DNA of 64,000 nt, from positions 1 to 64,000 of the forward strand of contig NZ_CAUM01000040.1 of the NCBI RefSeq assembly GCF_000350085.1, written 5' to 3'. The notes below the pieces were generated by a model, which saw nothing but the letters and a program-made list of their open reading frames with translations, did not search any database and was not told the origin of the DNA. The stretch is from Mesorhizobium metallidurans STM 2683 (lineage in GTDB: Bacteria > Pseudomonadota > Alphaproteobacteria > Rhizobiales > Rhizobiaceae). A program made the translations under genes and the position numbers. Positions within the stretch are counted from its first letter, which is position 1. The number at the start of each line of letters is the position of its first letter. Below are positions 51,363 through 61,375 of the stretch, one piece after another.

Positions 51363-52727
51363 ATGGCGGTAGAGACAGTGCAGCGGGCGTCGGGACGCGG
51401 CATCTGGGGCTGGATGTTGTTCGACTGGGCGGCGCAGCCGTTCTTCACCGTCATCACCACCTTCATCTTCGGGCCCTATTTCGTCTCGCGCATGGCGAGC
51501 GACCCGGAGACGGGCCAGGCGGCCTGGGGCTATGGCATCGCCGCGGCTGGATTGGTCATTGCCGTGCTGTCACCGATCCTCGGCTCGATCGCCGACCAGA
51601 CCGGGCCACGCAAGCCCTGGATCGCGTTCTTCGCCTCGATCAAGATCATCAGTCTTTGCCTGTTATGGTTCGCCGCGCCCGGCTCGAACCTTTTCCTGGT
51701 CGTGCTGTTCTTCTCTCTCGCTTCGGTGGCAGCGGAATTTTCCACCGTTTTCAACGACTCGATGATGCCGCGCCTGGTGCCGAAGAGCGAGATCGGCCGC
51801 ATCTCCAACATGGCCTGGGGTCTTGGTTATCTCGGCGGCATGATCGCGCTGATCTTCGTCGTCACCTGTTTGGCGGGCTCGTCGGAAACCGGCAAGACGA
51901 TCATCGGCATTGACCCGCTCTTCGGCCTCGACCCCAAGCTCGGCGAGGACGCACGCGCCACCGGACCGTTGTCGGCCGGCTGGTATTTCCTGTTCATCCT
52001 GCCAATGTTCTTTTTCACCCCCGACGCAACAAAGGGCATTCCAATCGGGCCGGCGGTACGCGAAGGATTGTCGGAATTGAAGTCGACGCTGGCCGAGGTG
52101 CGGCAGCGCAGCGGTATCTTCCGCTTTCTCATTGCCCGCATGATTTATCAGGACGGCGTCAATGCCCTGCTGGCGCTGGGTGGCACATTTGCGGCAGCGA
52201 TGTTCCACTGGTCGATCACCGAGATCGGTATGTTCGGCATCATCCTCAATGTCATTGCCATATTCGGGTGCCTGGCTGCCGCTCGTCTCGATACCGCGCT
52301 TGGCTCCAAAGCCATCGTGATGATCTCGCTTGTCCTGCTCAGCATCGCTACGATCGGCATTGTCTCAACCGGCCCTGGTTATACGCTGTTCGGTGCCTGG
52401 GCGATGCCCGAAACGGACAGCGGCGGCTTGTTCGGCACAGCGGCGGAAAAAGCCTATATCTTCTACGGCCTGCTAATCGGACTGGCCTTCGGCCCGGTAC
52501 AGGCATCGTCGCGCTCCTATATGGCGCGCAGCGTTACCGCCGCGGAGTCGGGCCGCTATTTCGGCATCTATGCGCTGGCCGGGCGGGCAACCAGTTTCGC
52601 CGCACCCTTCATGGTGGCCACCATCACCTTGGCCAGCGGCTCGGCAAGGCTCGGCATGGCGGCGATCGTGCTGTTTCTCGGCGTCGGCATGGCGATCCTG
52701 GTCCGCACGCCATATCCGGCGGACTGA
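51363..52727 (+). CDS. UMF1-family MFS transporter (Atg22-like)
   Basis: The 454-residue protein has about twelve helices. It shows the UMF1/Atg22 pattern at its start (GIWGWMLFDWAAQPFFTVIT), SPILGSIADQTGPRKPWIAF near 72, and ISNMAWGLGYLGGMIALIFV near 143. Near the C-terminus it has FGPVQASSRSYMARSVTAAE. Bacterial members are exporters or metabolite transporters of unknown substrate. I chose ATG 51363, with GGGGGAA seven bases upstream; an ATG 66 bases earlier (51297) would add a polar extension without family likeness. Confidence 0.85.
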   Translation: MAVETVQRASGRGIWGWMLFDWAAQPFFTVITTFIFGPYFVSRMASDPETGQAAWGYGIAAAGLVIAVLSPILGSIADQTGPRKPWIAFFASIKIISLCLLWFAAPGSNLFLVVLFFSLASVAAEFSTVFNDSMMPRLVPKSEIGRISNMAWGLGYLGGMIALIFVVTCLAGSSETGKTIIGIDPLFGLDPKLGEDARATGPLSAGWYFLFILPMFFFTPDATKGIPIGPAVREGLSELKSTLAEVRQRSGIFRFLIARMIYQDGVNALLALGGTFAAAMFHWSITEIGMFGIILNVIAIFGCLAAARLDTALGSKAIVMISLVLLSIATIGIVSTGPGYTLFGAWAMPETDSGGLFGTAAEKAYIFYGLLIGLAFGPVQASSRSYMARSVTAAESGRYFGIYALAGRATSFAAPFMVATITLASGSARLGMAAIVLFLGVGMAILVRTPYPAD

Positions 52728-52759
52728 GAGACGTTCGATAATTCTACTCCGTTGACCGG

Positions 52760-52850
52760 CTGGCGCGGTTTTCTGCGCTTCCGGCGCTCACGGACTTGAA
52801 TGTCCGCTCCGCTCCGGTTCTCGAAAACCACGCCATCCGACTCAGCGGAG
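52760..52850. repeat. Family D palindromic element, uninterrupted
   Basis: GGCGCGGTTTTCTGCGCTTC with CGGCGCTCACGGAC on the left, and GTCCGCTCCGCTCCGG with GTTCTCGAAAACCACGCC on the right, form an imperfect long hairpin with only TTGAAT as loop. The same arms, opened by insertions, are at 32588-32765 and inside 37237-37430. Confidence 0.75.
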
Positions 52851-52879
52851 CGAATTCTTGAAAAGCCTCTATGCCGGAG

Positions 52880-54496
52880 TTAATGCCGGAAGTGCCGCAC
52901 GCCCGTAAACACCATGGCGATGCCATGCTCGTCGGCGGCGGCGATGACGTCGTCGTCGCGCATCGAGCCGCCCGGCTGGATGACGGCGGTGGCGCCGGCT
53001 TCGATCGCCGACAAGAGCCCGTCGGCGAAGGGGAAGAAGGCGTCGGAGGCGACGACAGAACCCCTGGTCAGCGGCTCGTCCAGACCAGCGGCCTCGGCGG
53101 CATCGAGCGCCTTGCGCGCGGCGATGCGCGAGGAATCGACGCGGCTCATCTGGCCGGCGCCGATGCCGACGGTGGCGCCGTCCCTTGCATAGACGATGGC
53201 GTTCGACTTGACGTGCTTGGCGATGCGAAAGGCGAATTTGAGATCGGCCATCTCGGCCGGCGTCGGGGCACGCTTCGTCACGATCTTGAGTTCCAAATCG
53301 TCGACCACCGCGTTGTCGCGGCCCTGGACGAGCAGGCCGCCGGACACGGATTTGACGGTGGTGCCGGCGCCGCGCGGGTCGGGCAGGCCGCCGGTGACCA
53401 GCAGGCGCAGGTTCTTCTTGGCTGCGACGATCTGAACCGCCTCCTCCGAGGCGCCCGGCGCGATGATGACCTCGGTGAAAGTCTTGACGATCTCCCCCGC
53501 GGCCTCGGCATCAAGGGTGCGGTTCATCGCGACGATGCCGCCGAAGGCCGAGACGGGATCGCAGGCCAGCGCCTTGGCATAGGCCGCCTTCAGCGAAGCG
53601 CCTTCGGCGACGCCGCACGGGTTGGCGTGTTTGATGATGGCGACCGTGGCGGAGCGGGCCGGGTCGAACTCGCCGACCAGTTCGAAGGCGGCGTCGGTGT
53701 CGTTGATGTTGTTGTAGGAAAGCTGCTTGCCCTGAAGCTGGCGTGCCGTCGCGACGCCAGGCCGCTTGTCGCCGTTGACATAGAAGCCGGCGCCCTGATG
53801 CGGGTTCTCGCCATAGCGCATGATTTGGTCCAGCCTGCCGCCAAAGGCGCGCCAGGTCGGATGCCCGATCTCAAGCGCCTCGGCGAACCAGCCGGAGATC
53901 GCCGCATCATAGGTGGCGGTGCGAGCGAATGCCTTGGCCGCCAGCTTCTTGCGGAAATCCAGCGACAGTGAGCCGAAATTCATCTCCAGAGCATTGAGCA
54001 CCGAGAGATAGTCGCCGGGGTCGGTGACGATGGCGACATAGGCATGGTTCTTGGCCGAGGCGCGGATCATCGCCGGCCCGCCTATGTCGATGTTCTCGAC
54101 GATCGAGGCGTAGCCGGCGCCGGAGCGGCGAACCTCCTCGAAGGGGTAGAGATTGGAGACGACAAGATCGATCGGCTCGATGTTGTGATCATGCATGGCT
54201 TTGGCGTGGTCGGGGTCGTCGCGCACACCAAGCAGCGCGCCGTGCACCGAGGGATGCAACGTCTTGACGCGTCCGTCCATGATCTCGGGAAAGCCTGTCA
54301 GCTCGGTCACGTCGCGGACAGCCATGCCGGCCTCGGCGATCGCCTTTGCCGTACCGCCGGTGGAGACCAGCTCGACGCCGGCCGCGGCCAATGCTCTGGC
54401 GAAGTCGATGAGGCCGGTCTTGTCGAAAACGGAGAGCAGCGCGCGACGCACCGGAACGAGGTCGGGCGCGGGAATGTTCTTGGCGGCGACGGCCAT
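52880..54496 (-). CDS. purH: Bifunctional AICAR transformylase/IMP cyclohydrolase
   Basis: The 538-residue protein performs the last two steps of IMP synthesis. The N-terminal MGS-like cyclohydrolase domain has [29 protein letters not shown] near 46, and [16 protein letters not shown] near 74. The transformylase domain has [14 protein letters not shown] near 222, [13 protein letters not shown] with the catalytic Lys-His pair near 275, and the closing [10 protein letters not shown] and [14 protein letters not shown] blocks. Length is standard. I chose ATG 54496 ([20 protein letters not shown]) over 54544, which adds unrelated residues. The heparinase-like gene upstream on this strand is 106 bp away. 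Confidence 0.97.
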   Translation of the reverse strand: MAVAAKNIPAPDLVPVRRALLSVFDKTGLIDFARALAAAGVELVSTGGTAKAIAEAGMAVRDVTELTGFPEIMDGRVKTLHPSVHGALLGVRDDPDHAKAMHDHNIEPIDLVVSNLYPFEEVRRSGAGYASIVENIDIGGPAMIRASAKNHAYVAIVTDPGDYLSVLNALEMNFGSLSLDFRKKLAAKAFARTATYDAAISGWFAEALEIGHPTWRAFGGRLDQIMRYGENPHQGAGFYVNGDKRPGVATARQLQGKQLSYNNINDTDAAFELVGEFDPARSATVAIIKHANPCGVAEGASLKAAYAKALACDPVSAFGGIVAMNRTLDAEAAGEIVKTFTEVIIAPGASEEAVQIVAAKKNLRLLVTGGLPDPRGAGTTVKSVSGGLLVQGRDNAVVDDLELKIVTKRAPTPAEMADLKFAFRIAKHVKSNAIVYARDGATVGIGAGQMSRVDSSRIAARKALDAAEAAGLDEPLTRGSVVASDAFFPFADGLLSAIEAGATAVIQPGGSMRDDDVIAAADEHGIAMVFTGVRHFRH

Positions 54497-54602
54497 GGGC
54501 TGGCGGCCTTTCGGTTTGGAAAGCGTCCGCGCGCCGTAGCACATGACATCAGGAAATCAAGGTGGAAGCTCAATCAAGCCGGGCGCGTCACGGCAGACAC
54601 AG

Positions 54603-56327
54603 TCAGCTTTTCTCGGGATAACCCGCGATCACGGTCCGCGTCAGTTGCCAGTGGACTTCTGATATCTCCGAGGCCTTGAAGGCCAGCACGATCTGCCGGC
54701 TGCGGCGCGGCCCGCCAAGGCCGGCGAAATAAATCGATTCCTCGACGTCGGGCGCCACTTCGGTGCAGGTGAATACCCAGGTATCGGCCTGGTCGGCGGT
54801 CAGCACCAGGCGGTCATGCTCGTCCTGGAGCAGGTGTATGTCGGGATGGATGTGGAAACGCACGGTGACGAAATCGCGGCCATTGTTGCGGATGGCAGCG
54901 TTGCCCGGCCGCTGGAACCGGTCCCTGCCGGCGAGCACGTTGCCGTCGCTCGTCAATGTCAGCTCGCGTTCGTGCAGGAAGCCGAAGCGCGAGACATAAC
55001 CGTCATGGCGGGCCAGAAAACCCTGGCTGCCCGGCTGGTCGGTGCGCTTGCAGGGCACCTGCTGCGGGCCACCGATCAACGGCGTGCCGAGCAGGTCGTT
55101 GACGCGCAGCGAATGGCTGAAGCGCGCCGACGAAGTGTCGTTGACGGTGGCGGTCGAGTGGGCGGCCGTGGCGCGGGCAAGTGGCCGGAATTCGGCGGCG
55201 CCATAGGTGTCGACGCCGGCATTGACGATATAGTGCTGGCGGCCGGAGGACAGTTCGAAGGCCAGGCATCCGGCGTGCGCGGCGTTGGAAACATCGACGG
55301 GCGGCGGCGGGCCGGTGTCGGCGATGACCGTCACGCCGCCCATGGAGAGGCGCTCATAGCCAGAATGCGGCGCGTGCAGCAGTGGTGCTCCGGCGGTGTC
55401 GTCGTGGCGCAGGATGGTGGCGATACGGTCGTGGATGGTCGCGCCCATGCCGTTGAAGCGGGCGAGGCTGCCGTCCTGGTGGCGAAAGAAACGCAGCGCC
55501 GGCAGCATGCGGTCGATCGCGCCCATCAGAGCCACCGGCGGCGTCTCCGCTTGATTGGCATAGGTCTGGCGCAGCGGCAGGAGGTCGGCAAGGAGCTCGA
55601 GAACGGTCATCGGATTGCGGGAGATATGACCACCGTCGGGCAAGATCTGGCGGTCGAGCTCCTCGGCGAGGTTGCGTGTCGCGTTGCGCAGCGCCGATGC
55701 CGGCGCGGGCAGCGACAGAGCGGCAAAGGCGAGCGCTATACGGGCGCGCAGCCTGTCCTTGCCGTCCGGCATCTCGCGCGCCATCGCCCTGAGATAGCGG
55801 ATCTGGACGGCAAGCGATTTCAGGAAGGCCCGGTAGAAGGGAAATTCAGCACCCTGCAGCACGACCGAGGAATGTTGCAGCCAGGCGATGACGCGCTTGG
55901 CCGTCGTGCCAGGCTCCCAGCCGACGCCGGAAATCTGGCCGCCATGCATGGTGATCCAGTCGGAAACCAGCGCGCGGGCATTGGCCGCGGCAAGTTCGGT
56001 GCCGGCGGCGCGCATATGGCGCAGCCAGCGAAAGCCGTGCAGCGTCTTTTGCCAGCCGGGATTGGGCACCTCGATCTGGAACGGTGACTTGCCGCCGGTC
56101 TCGACCAGATGTCCTGACAGCGGATAACGGCCATAGTAGATCTCAAGCGCGATCTGCGGGTCGGCGAGGCGCAGGTCCGGCGGAGCGATCAGAACGCGTT
56201 CCGGCGTGCGGCCGGAATAGCGCCAGCGATAGACGGGCCCGGCACGCAGGCGCCGGCGCGCCTTGCGCCAAAACTCCCTTGCGACAAGCGTCCATAGACG
56301 CGCCGTGTTGCCGGCAGCGAGTGCCAA
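54603..56327 (-). CDS. Heparinase II/III family protein
   Basis: The 574-residue protein has an N-terminal alpha-helical toroid-like part (PQIALEIYYGRYPLSGHLVE, DWITMHGGQISGVGWEPGTT) and a C-terminal heparinase II/III beta domain (YERLSMGGVTVIADTGPPPP near 330; HSTATVNDTSSARFSHSLR near 390). Enzymes of this group are polysaccharide lyases acting on uronate polymers, but this rhizobial branch has no known substrate and no visible signal peptide. The gene sits between rsmB and purH on the same strand, which suggests conserved housekeeping context rather than a polysaccharide locus. Confidence 0.85.
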   Translation of the reverse strand: MALAAGNTARLWTLVAREFWRKARRRLRAGPVYRWRYSGRTPERVLIAPPDLRLADPQIALEIYYGRYPLSGHLVETGGKSPFQIEVPNPGWQKTLHGFRWLRHMRAAGTELAAANARALVSDWITMHGGQISGVGWEPGTTAKRVIAWLQHSSVVLQGAEFPFYRAFLKSLAVQIRYLRAMAREMPDGKDRLRARIALAFAALSLPAPASALRNATRNLAEELDRQILPDGGHISRNPMTVLELLADLLPLRQTYANQAETPPVALMGAIDRMLPALRFFRHQDGSLARFNGMGATIHDRIATILRHDDTAGAPLLHAPHSGYERLSMGGVTVIADTGPPPPVDVSNAAHAGCLAFELSSGRQHYIVNAGVDTYGAAEFRPLARATAAHSTATVNDTSSARFSHSLRVNDLLGTPLIGGPQQVPCKRTDQPGSQGFLARHDGYVSRFGFLHERELTLTSDGNVLAGRDRFQRPGNAAIRNNGRDFVTVRFHIHPDIHLLQDEHDRLVLTADQADTWVFTCTEVAPDVEESIYFAGLGGPRRSRQIVLAFKASEISEVHWQLTRTVIAGYPEKS

Positions 56328-56474
56328 AACCCCTCCTCATCGCCCTCAACCCGAAGACAAGCTTATGTGATTCAAGAACTTATGCGAAGGCGAATTCCAA
56401 GGAAGCCTTGGAGTTCAACCCGGTTTCCGCATGGTTCTCCCCAAAAAAGTCGACAAATTTCAGGGTCCGAGTCT

Positions 56475-57863
56475 TTAAAGAGCCCTGCGCATGCGGGCGG
56501 CGAAGAAGCCATCCAGACCGGAAACCTCGGGCGATTCGAGCTCCATGTCGGCGGGCGTGGTGCGCAGCGTGCCTTGCGGCGTCAGGAATGGATCGATGCC
56601 GGCGACTTCGCCCGGGCGAAGCGGATCGTCGACGATACCAGCCGTTCCGGCGCGGAAGGCACGGTGAAGCGCCTCGCCTTCGAGCGGGTCGAGCGAACAG
56701 TTGGAAAAGACGATGCGACCGCCAGGCCTGACCAGGGTCACAGTGCGGGCAAGCAGCCTTGCCTGCAGAGCTGCAAGCTTTTCGACGTCGGCCGGCGTCT
56801 TGGTCCAGGGCACGTCGGGATGTCGCCGCACCGTGCCGGTCGAGGAGCAGGGCGCGTCGAGCAGAACGGCGTCGAACAATTGGTTCGGCTCATAAGCGAG
56901 CAGATCGGCCTGGACGATCTCGGCGGAAAGGCCGAGGCGCTCAAGGTTCTGCGTCAGCCGGGCCAAGCGGTTCCTGGACGTGTCGACGGCGGTGACATGG
57001 GCGCCGGCAAGAATGAGCTGGGCCGTCTTGCCGCCGGGCGCGGCGCAGAAATCGGCGACGCGAAGTCCCTTCACATTGCCGAACAGCCTTGCCGGAAGGC
57101 TGGCCGCGGCATCCTGGACCCACCAGGCGCCGTCCGTGAAGCCGGGCAATTCGGTGACGGAGGCGCTGAGCTTTCCGACGCGCACCGTGCCGGTCGGCAG
57201 CACGATGCCGCCGAGCTTTTCTGCCCACAGCGCGGGGTCGGACTTGACCGAGAAATCGACCGGCGCCTCAAGGCGATGGGCAGCGAGGATCTGCCTGGCC
57301 TTATCGACGCCGTAGGTCGCCTTCAACCGGTCGGAAAACCATCTTGGCGCTTCGTCGGTAGCGGCAAGGGCGGCAGGCAATTCCGTTTCCTTGGCACGCG
57401 CCAGCGTGCGCAGCACGCCGTTGACGAGGCCGGCAAAGCGCAGCGTGCGCGGATCGGACTTGGCGTGGGTGACCGCAAGGTCGACAGCGGCGCTGTCGGG
57501 AATGTCGAGGAACAGAATCTGCGCCGCCGCCACATGCAATATGTGCGACAGCGCAGTGGCGTTGGGCGGCAGCGGCTTTTCCAGACGGCGGGCGAGCAGC
57601 CCCGCAATCGTCATGCGGTAGCGAAGTGCGGTGACCAATATGGCACGCACCAGCGCGCGGTCACGCAGGTCGAGCGCCTTGTATTGCGGGTGGCCGTTCT
57701 CGTGGTCGGTCAGCCCGTCAAGCGGCGTTCTGGCGTCGATGACGGCGGCCAGCAGACGCGCAGCCGCCTTGCGGGCGGCGAGGCCGGCAACGAATTCGCC
57801 ACCGGCATTTTGCTGCTGATCACTTGCAATTGTGCGTCTAGGTCCGCTGTCCGCCACACTCAC
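56475..57863 (-). CDS. rsmB: 16S rRNA m5C methyltransferase, RsmB type
   Basis: The 462-residue protein has an N-terminal NusB-like domain ([20 protein letters not shown] to [15 protein letters not shown]) and a C-terminal methyltransferase domain. The latter has [15 protein letters not shown] (SAM site), [20 protein letters not shown] with the catalytic PC motif, and [13 protein letters not shown] where the second Cys of the TCS/NCS position lies. I place the start at GTG 57863 because it overlaps the htpX stop (GTGA) and the frame's longer N-terminus is a shadow of htpX. The TCS-to-NCS form also occurs in other RsmB-like proteins, so the exact target nucleotide (C967 in E. coli) is inferred. 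Confidence 0.9.
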   Translation of the reverse strand: MSVADSGPRRTIASDQQQNAGGEFVAGLAARKAAARLLAAVIDARTPLDGLTDHENGHPQYKALDLRDRALVRAILVTALRYRMTIAGLLARRLEKPLPPNATALSHILHVAAAQILFLDIPDSAAVDLAVTHAKSDPRTLRFAGLVNGVLRTLARAKETELPAALAATDEAPRWFSDRLKATYGVDKARQILAAHRLEAPVDFSVKSDPALWAEKLGGIVLPTGTVRVGKLSASVTELPGFTDGAWWVQDAAASLPARLFGNVKGLRVADFCAAPGGKTAQLILAGAHVTAVDTSRNRLARLTQNLERLGLSAEIVQADLLAYEPNQLFDAVLLDAPCSSTGTVRRHPDVPWTKTPADVEKLAALQARLLARTVTLVRPGGRIVFSNCSLDPLEGEALHRAFRAGTAGIVDDPLRPGEVAGIDPFLTPQGTLRTTPADMELESPEVSGLDGFFAARMRRAL

Positions 57864-58882
57864 GACCACCGGCCCTTGGGCCCGGTCGGATTGCGTCCCC
57901 ACGGATTGGTTTTGGGCTTGGCTGGCTCCGCCGGCTGCTCGGACTGCCCGACCTGGTCCCACGGACCTGACGGCTGTCGTTCGTCCGCCTGCCGCGGAGA
58001 TGAGTCTTGGCGCGGCGGGATCCGGGTTTCGCTGCCACCCATCTCGCGCGCCAGCGCCTGCAAGGCGGCGATGCGGTTCTCGGTGCTCGGATGGGTGGAA
58101 AACAGACTGTCCATGCCCTTGCCGGAAAGCGGGTTGATGATGAAGAGATGGGCCATGGCCGGGTTGCGCTCGGCGTCCGGATTGGGAATGCGTTCGGCGC
58201 CGCGGGCGATCTTGTCAAGGGCTGAGGCCAGCCACAGCGGACGGCCGGTGATTTCGGCGCCGCGCCGGTCGGCCTCGTATTCCCGGGTGCGGCTCACCGC
58301 CATCTGTACGATCATGGCGGCAAAGGGGGCGACCAGCATGGCCACCAGCACGCCGACAAAACCGAACGGATTGTTGTTGTCGCGGTTGCCGCCGAAGAAG
58401 AAGGCGAAATTGCCGAGCATCGAGATTGCGCCGGCAAGCGTGGCGACGATGGTCATGGTCAGCGTGTCGCGGTGCTGCACATGGGCGAGTTCGTGCGCCA
58501 TCACCGCTGCCACTTCCTCGTGCGAGAGCCGCTGGAGCAGGCCGGTCGAGGCCGCCACCGCGGCATTCTCAGGATTGCGGCCGGTGGCGAAGGCGTTGGG
58601 CTGCGGATTGTCGATCAGATAGGTCTTCGGCATCGGCAGGCCGGCCTCTTTGGCGAGCGCCTGCACGATGGAGTGGTATTCGGGCGCATTCTTCTCGTCG
58701 ACCTCGACGGCGCGGTTCATCGACAGCACCATCTTGTCGGCGTTCCAGTAGCTGAACAGATTGGTGGCGGCGGCGATCAGCAGCGCGATCATCATGCCGC
58801 CCGAGCCGCCGATCAGAAAGCCGACGCCCATGAAGAGCGCGGTCATGGCGGCCAGAAGCATGGCGGTGCGAAGGGTGTTCAT
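57860..58882 (-). CDS. htpX: Zinc metalloprotease HtpX
   Basis: The 340-residue inner-membrane protease degrades misfolded membrane proteins. It starts [20 protein letters not shown] with two N-terminal membrane segments, and the active site is AHELAHVQH with HELAH at residues 130-134. A second pair of hydrophobic segments follows ([20 protein letters not shown]), and [10 protein letters not shown] carries the third zinc ligand. A proline/polar C-terminal extension of about 50 residues ([20 protein letters not shown] on) is typical of Rhizobiales. The stop overlaps the rsmB start. Confidence 0.95.
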   Translation of the reverse strand: MNTLRTAMLLAAMTALFMGVGFLIGGSGGMMIALLIAAATNLFSYWNADKMVLSMNRAVEVDEKNAPEYHSIVQALAKEAGLPMPKTYLIDNPQPNAFATGRNPENAAVAASTGLLQRLSHEEVAAVMAHELAHVQHRDTLTMTIVATLAGAISMLGNFAFFFGGNRDNNNPFGFVGVLVAMLVAPFAAMIVQMAVSRTREYEADRRGAEITGRPLWLASALDKIARGAERIPNPDAERNPAMAHLFIINPLSGKGMDSLFSTHPSTENRIAALQALAREMGGSETRIPPRQDSSPRQADERQPSGPWDQVGQSEQPAEPAKPKTNPWGRNPTGPKGRWS

Positions 58883-58924
58883 CATCTGCTCCGTTTCTGC
58901 CGCGCTGCGGAAAGGGGGTCGATC

Positions 58925-59033
58925 TCTTACAGTGCCGCGCGTCCTCAAGGACGCGCAAAGGACACTGTAACACTTTTGTTTTGCGCATGATCCTTTCCGA
59001 AAATCGATTCCGATTTTCGGGGTCGTGCGCTAG
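58925..59033. repeat. Family C element
   Basis: TTACAGTGCCGCGCGTCCTC/AAGGACGCGCAAAGGACACTGTAA is an inverted repeat, followed by GCGCATGATCCTTTCCGAAA and ATCGATTCCGATTTTCGGGG. Read backwards it matches the block nested in family D at about 32622-32726. It lies upstream of htpX and may carry part of its transcript start. Confidence 0.75.
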
Positions 59034-59107
59034 TCTCATGGCTATATGATGGGAAACGCTTGTTCCTCTTTCAATTGGCCGCGGTTTCAATCCGCCGGGA
59101 TTATCGC

Positions 59108-59329
59108 ATGATCGACGAAACCAGTAAAACAAATGCCAGCCCCGGCAGCGAGTCGCCGCAAAAGACGTTGACGCCGGCGGCCGAGCGCGCGCTGGCGGAG
59201 GCGCAAGCGCGGCGCGAAAATTATCGCGAGAAGGAAGCCGCGCTGCCGAAGGAGATCGGCGGACGCGGCGGCAAGGAACCCGGCCGCTATGGCGACTGGG
59301 AAGTCAAGGGCCTGACCAGCGACTTTTAG
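59108..59329 (+). CDS. DUF1674/SDHAF4-like assembly factor
   Basis: The 73-residue protein has a disordered, charged N-terminus and the conserved C-terminal block KEIGGRGGKEPGRYGDWEVK then GLTSDF, the hallmark of DUF1674, the family of mitochondrial succinate dehydrogenase assembly factor 4. By that homology it would help flavinylated SdhA mature. ATG 59108 follows a weak Shine-Dalgarno. The sdh genes are not in this window. A family E repeat remnant follows the stop. Confidence 0.85.
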   Translation: MIDETSKTNASPGSESPQKTLTPAAERALAEAQARRENYREKEAALPKEIGGRGGKEPGRYGDWEVKGLTSDF

Positions 59330-59335
59330 CGTGCG

Positions 59336-59372
59336 CCGATATTCAGGTGATGCCGACCTGGCGCGAATCCCG
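59336..59372. repeat. Family E repeat remnant
   Basis: GCCGATATTCAGGTGATGCC and the following GACCTGGCGCGAATC resemble the left end of the family E elements at 37237 and 27019; the right end is degraded. Confidence 0.5.
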
Positions 59373-59379
59373 ACTCCCG

Positions 59380-60045
59380 CTAAGCCGCAGCGAGCACCGG
59401 CTCGATGGCGATCCAGCCACTGTCGTCGACAGAGATGCCTATCGCCTCGTAACCGGCGATCGCGGCATGCGGCGTTTGCAATTCGTGCCGGTGCGTGGCG
59501 CTGATCACCATGACGGCGGCGCCCGCCGCTTCGGCCGCCGCTATGCCGGCCGGCGCATCCTCGAAGACGAGGCAGTCGCAGGCGTCGACACCGAGCTTCC
59601 CGGCTGCCAGCCGGAAGCAATCTGGCGCCGGCTTGCCGCGCGAGACATCCTCCGCCGCCACAAGGAGGGCGGGAAGCGGGATGCCAGCGGCCTTCATGCG
59701 CAGCAGCGCCAGCTCGCGCGGCGCGGAGGTGACGATGGCCCAGCGCTCCGGCGGCAAAGCAGCCAGGAACGCCACGGCGCCGGCGATCGGAACAATGCCT
59801 TCGACATCGGCGGCCTCGGCCTGCAAAAGCACATCGGCTTCATGCGCCGGATCGACGCCGGGAAGGGCCAGCGCAGCGATGGTCTCGATCGCCCGCACGC
59901 CGTGGATCGTCGGCAGGAATGCGGCAACGTCGAGGCCTTGCCGACGCGCCCACGCCGCCCAGACCCTTTCCGCCGAGGCAATCGAATTGAGCACCGTGCC
60001 GTCCATATCGAACAGGAAGGCTGCGAATTTTCTGCCTGCGAACAT
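59380..60045 (-). CDS. HAD superfamily sugar-phosphatase-like hydrolase
   Basis: The 221-residue protein has HAD motif I FLFDMDGTVLNS (Asp13, Asp15), motif II IVTSAPR near residue 104, motif III RGKPAPDCF near 137 and motif IV CLVFEDAPAGI near 158. The C1 cap places it with phosphoglycolate/sugar phosphatases of the YfbT/YniC group. The start at ATG 60045 puts motif I at its normal place; the frame extends upstream without family likeness. The substrate is probably a small phosphorylated sugar. Confidence 0.88.
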   Translation of the reverse strand: MFAGRKFAAFLFDMDGTVLNSIASAERVWAAWARRQGLDVAAFLPTIHGVRAIETIAALALPGVDPAHEADVLLQAEAADVEGIVPIAGAVAFLAALPPERWAIVTSAPRELALLRMKAAGIPLPALLVAAEDVSRGKPAPDCFRLAAGKLGVDACDCLVFEDAPAGIAAAEAAGAAVMVISATHRHELQTPHAAIAGYEAIGISVDDSGWIAIEPVLAAA

Positions 60046-60225
60046 CTGTTTTCCTGAGGTCGTTTTGGAGGAATGCCCCGAGCGGAAGCATATCGATCGA
60101 CCGTAACGCTGCCGCGTCGGCATGGGAAGGCGTGAGCTTGCGTTTTCGACGCCTGCGGGGAACCGTCGCCGGCTTGCTGCGTTGAGCAACACTGTCTTCC
60201 ATGACGATCGAAGGGGGGAACGGCG

Positions 60226-61095
60226 ATGCTGATAAGGCTCGGCTATGAAATTGCCATTGATTGTGTTGCAGCTACGCCGGTCATTTCACTGCTCGATATC
60301 CACCGGGATCGCCAACCCGACATCAAGCGGCAGACGCGCGTGCTGACGTCACCCTCGGTGCCCACCACGGTCTACCATGATCTCTACGGCAATGCCTGTC
60401 GCCGGTTCACCACGCCGGCCGGAGGCTTCCGCATCCTCTACGATGCGGTTGTCGAAGACAGCGGCGAGCCGGACGAGGCCAACACGCTGGCCAGGGAACT
60501 GCCGATGGCGGAGTTGCCAGACGATGTCCTGATCTATCTGCTCGGCAGCCGCTATTGCGAGACCGACCACCTCAGCAATCTCGCCTGGCAGCGCTTCGGT
60601 CATCTGCCCTCCGGCTGGGCGCGGGTGCAGGCGATCGTCGATTACGCCCACAACCGTCTGTCCTTCGGCTACGGCTATGCGCGTTCGACCCGCACGGCTG
60701 CGCAGGCGCATGAGGAGCGGGTCGGCGTCTGCCGCGACTTTGCCCATCTGGCGATCACGCTTTGCCGCTGCATGAACATCCCCGCCCGCTATGTGAACGG
60801 CTATCTCGGCGACATCGGCGTGCCGGTCGACCCGGCGCCGATGGACTTCTCTGCCTGGCTGGAGGTGTTCCTCGACGGCAAATGGTACACGTTCGACCCT
60901 CGCCACAATGTGCGCAGAATCGGCCGCGTCGTGATCGCCCGCGGCCGCGACGCGACCGACGTGCCGCTGCTGCACAGTTTCGGCCAGCACCGGCTCAGCC
61001 TGTTCAAGGTCTGGACCTACGAGCAGGAAAGCAATCTGTTCAATCCTCCCCATCATGGCATCAACAGAACCGTCAGCGCGCAGATGTTGGCATAG
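60226..61095 (+). CDS. Transglutaminase-like family protein
   Basis: The 289-residue protein has an N-terminal beta domain with the family pattern LIRLGYEIAIDCVAATPVIS, and a transglutaminase/cysteine-protease-like core. The core Cys is in ERVGVCRDFAHL (Cys169) and the Asp in WYTFDPRHN (Asp224). The usual His just before AW is Ser209 here (DFSAWLEVF). So the Cys-His-Asp triad is incomplete, or His is supplied from elsewhere. GGGGGGAACGGCG precedes ATG 60226. Target unknown; members are proposed peptidases or amide-transfer enzymes. Confidence 0.85.
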   Translation: MLIRLGYEIAIDCVAATPVISLLDIHRDRQPDIKRQTRVLTSPSVPTTVYHDLYGNACRRFTTPAGGFRILYDAVVEDSGEPDEANTLARELPMAELPDDVLIYLLGSRYCETDHLSNLAWQRFGHLPSGWARVQAIVDYAHNRLSFGYGYARSTRTAAQAHEERVGVCRDFAHLAITLCRCMNIPARYVNGYLGDIGVPVDPAPMDFSAWLEVFLDGKWYTFDPRHNVRRIGRVVIARGRDATDVPLLHSFGQHRLSLFKVWTYEQESNLFNPPHHGINRTVSAQMLA

Positions 61096-61375
61096 CCGCT
61101 CAGGCGCGAAGGGCGTGGGGCTGATCCGCGTCGGCACAGCATCTCTGTGCCGGATCGGGACCGGGTTTCCGGACGACTCGGCAGCGAGCGGATCATGGTA
61201 AGCGCTTCGTAAAACGAAACGGCCACCGGGCCTCCTCGTTTACCGGCCGTTTACCAAACCGCGTTTTGAAACCAAGCAGAAACAGCGGCTTGGCCGCGAG
61301 CAACCGGGTTTCCGCTCCATAGCAAGGCCATCCGGCCGGAATCCTGCAATCCCGCCTTCACATGGCTACGAGGCT

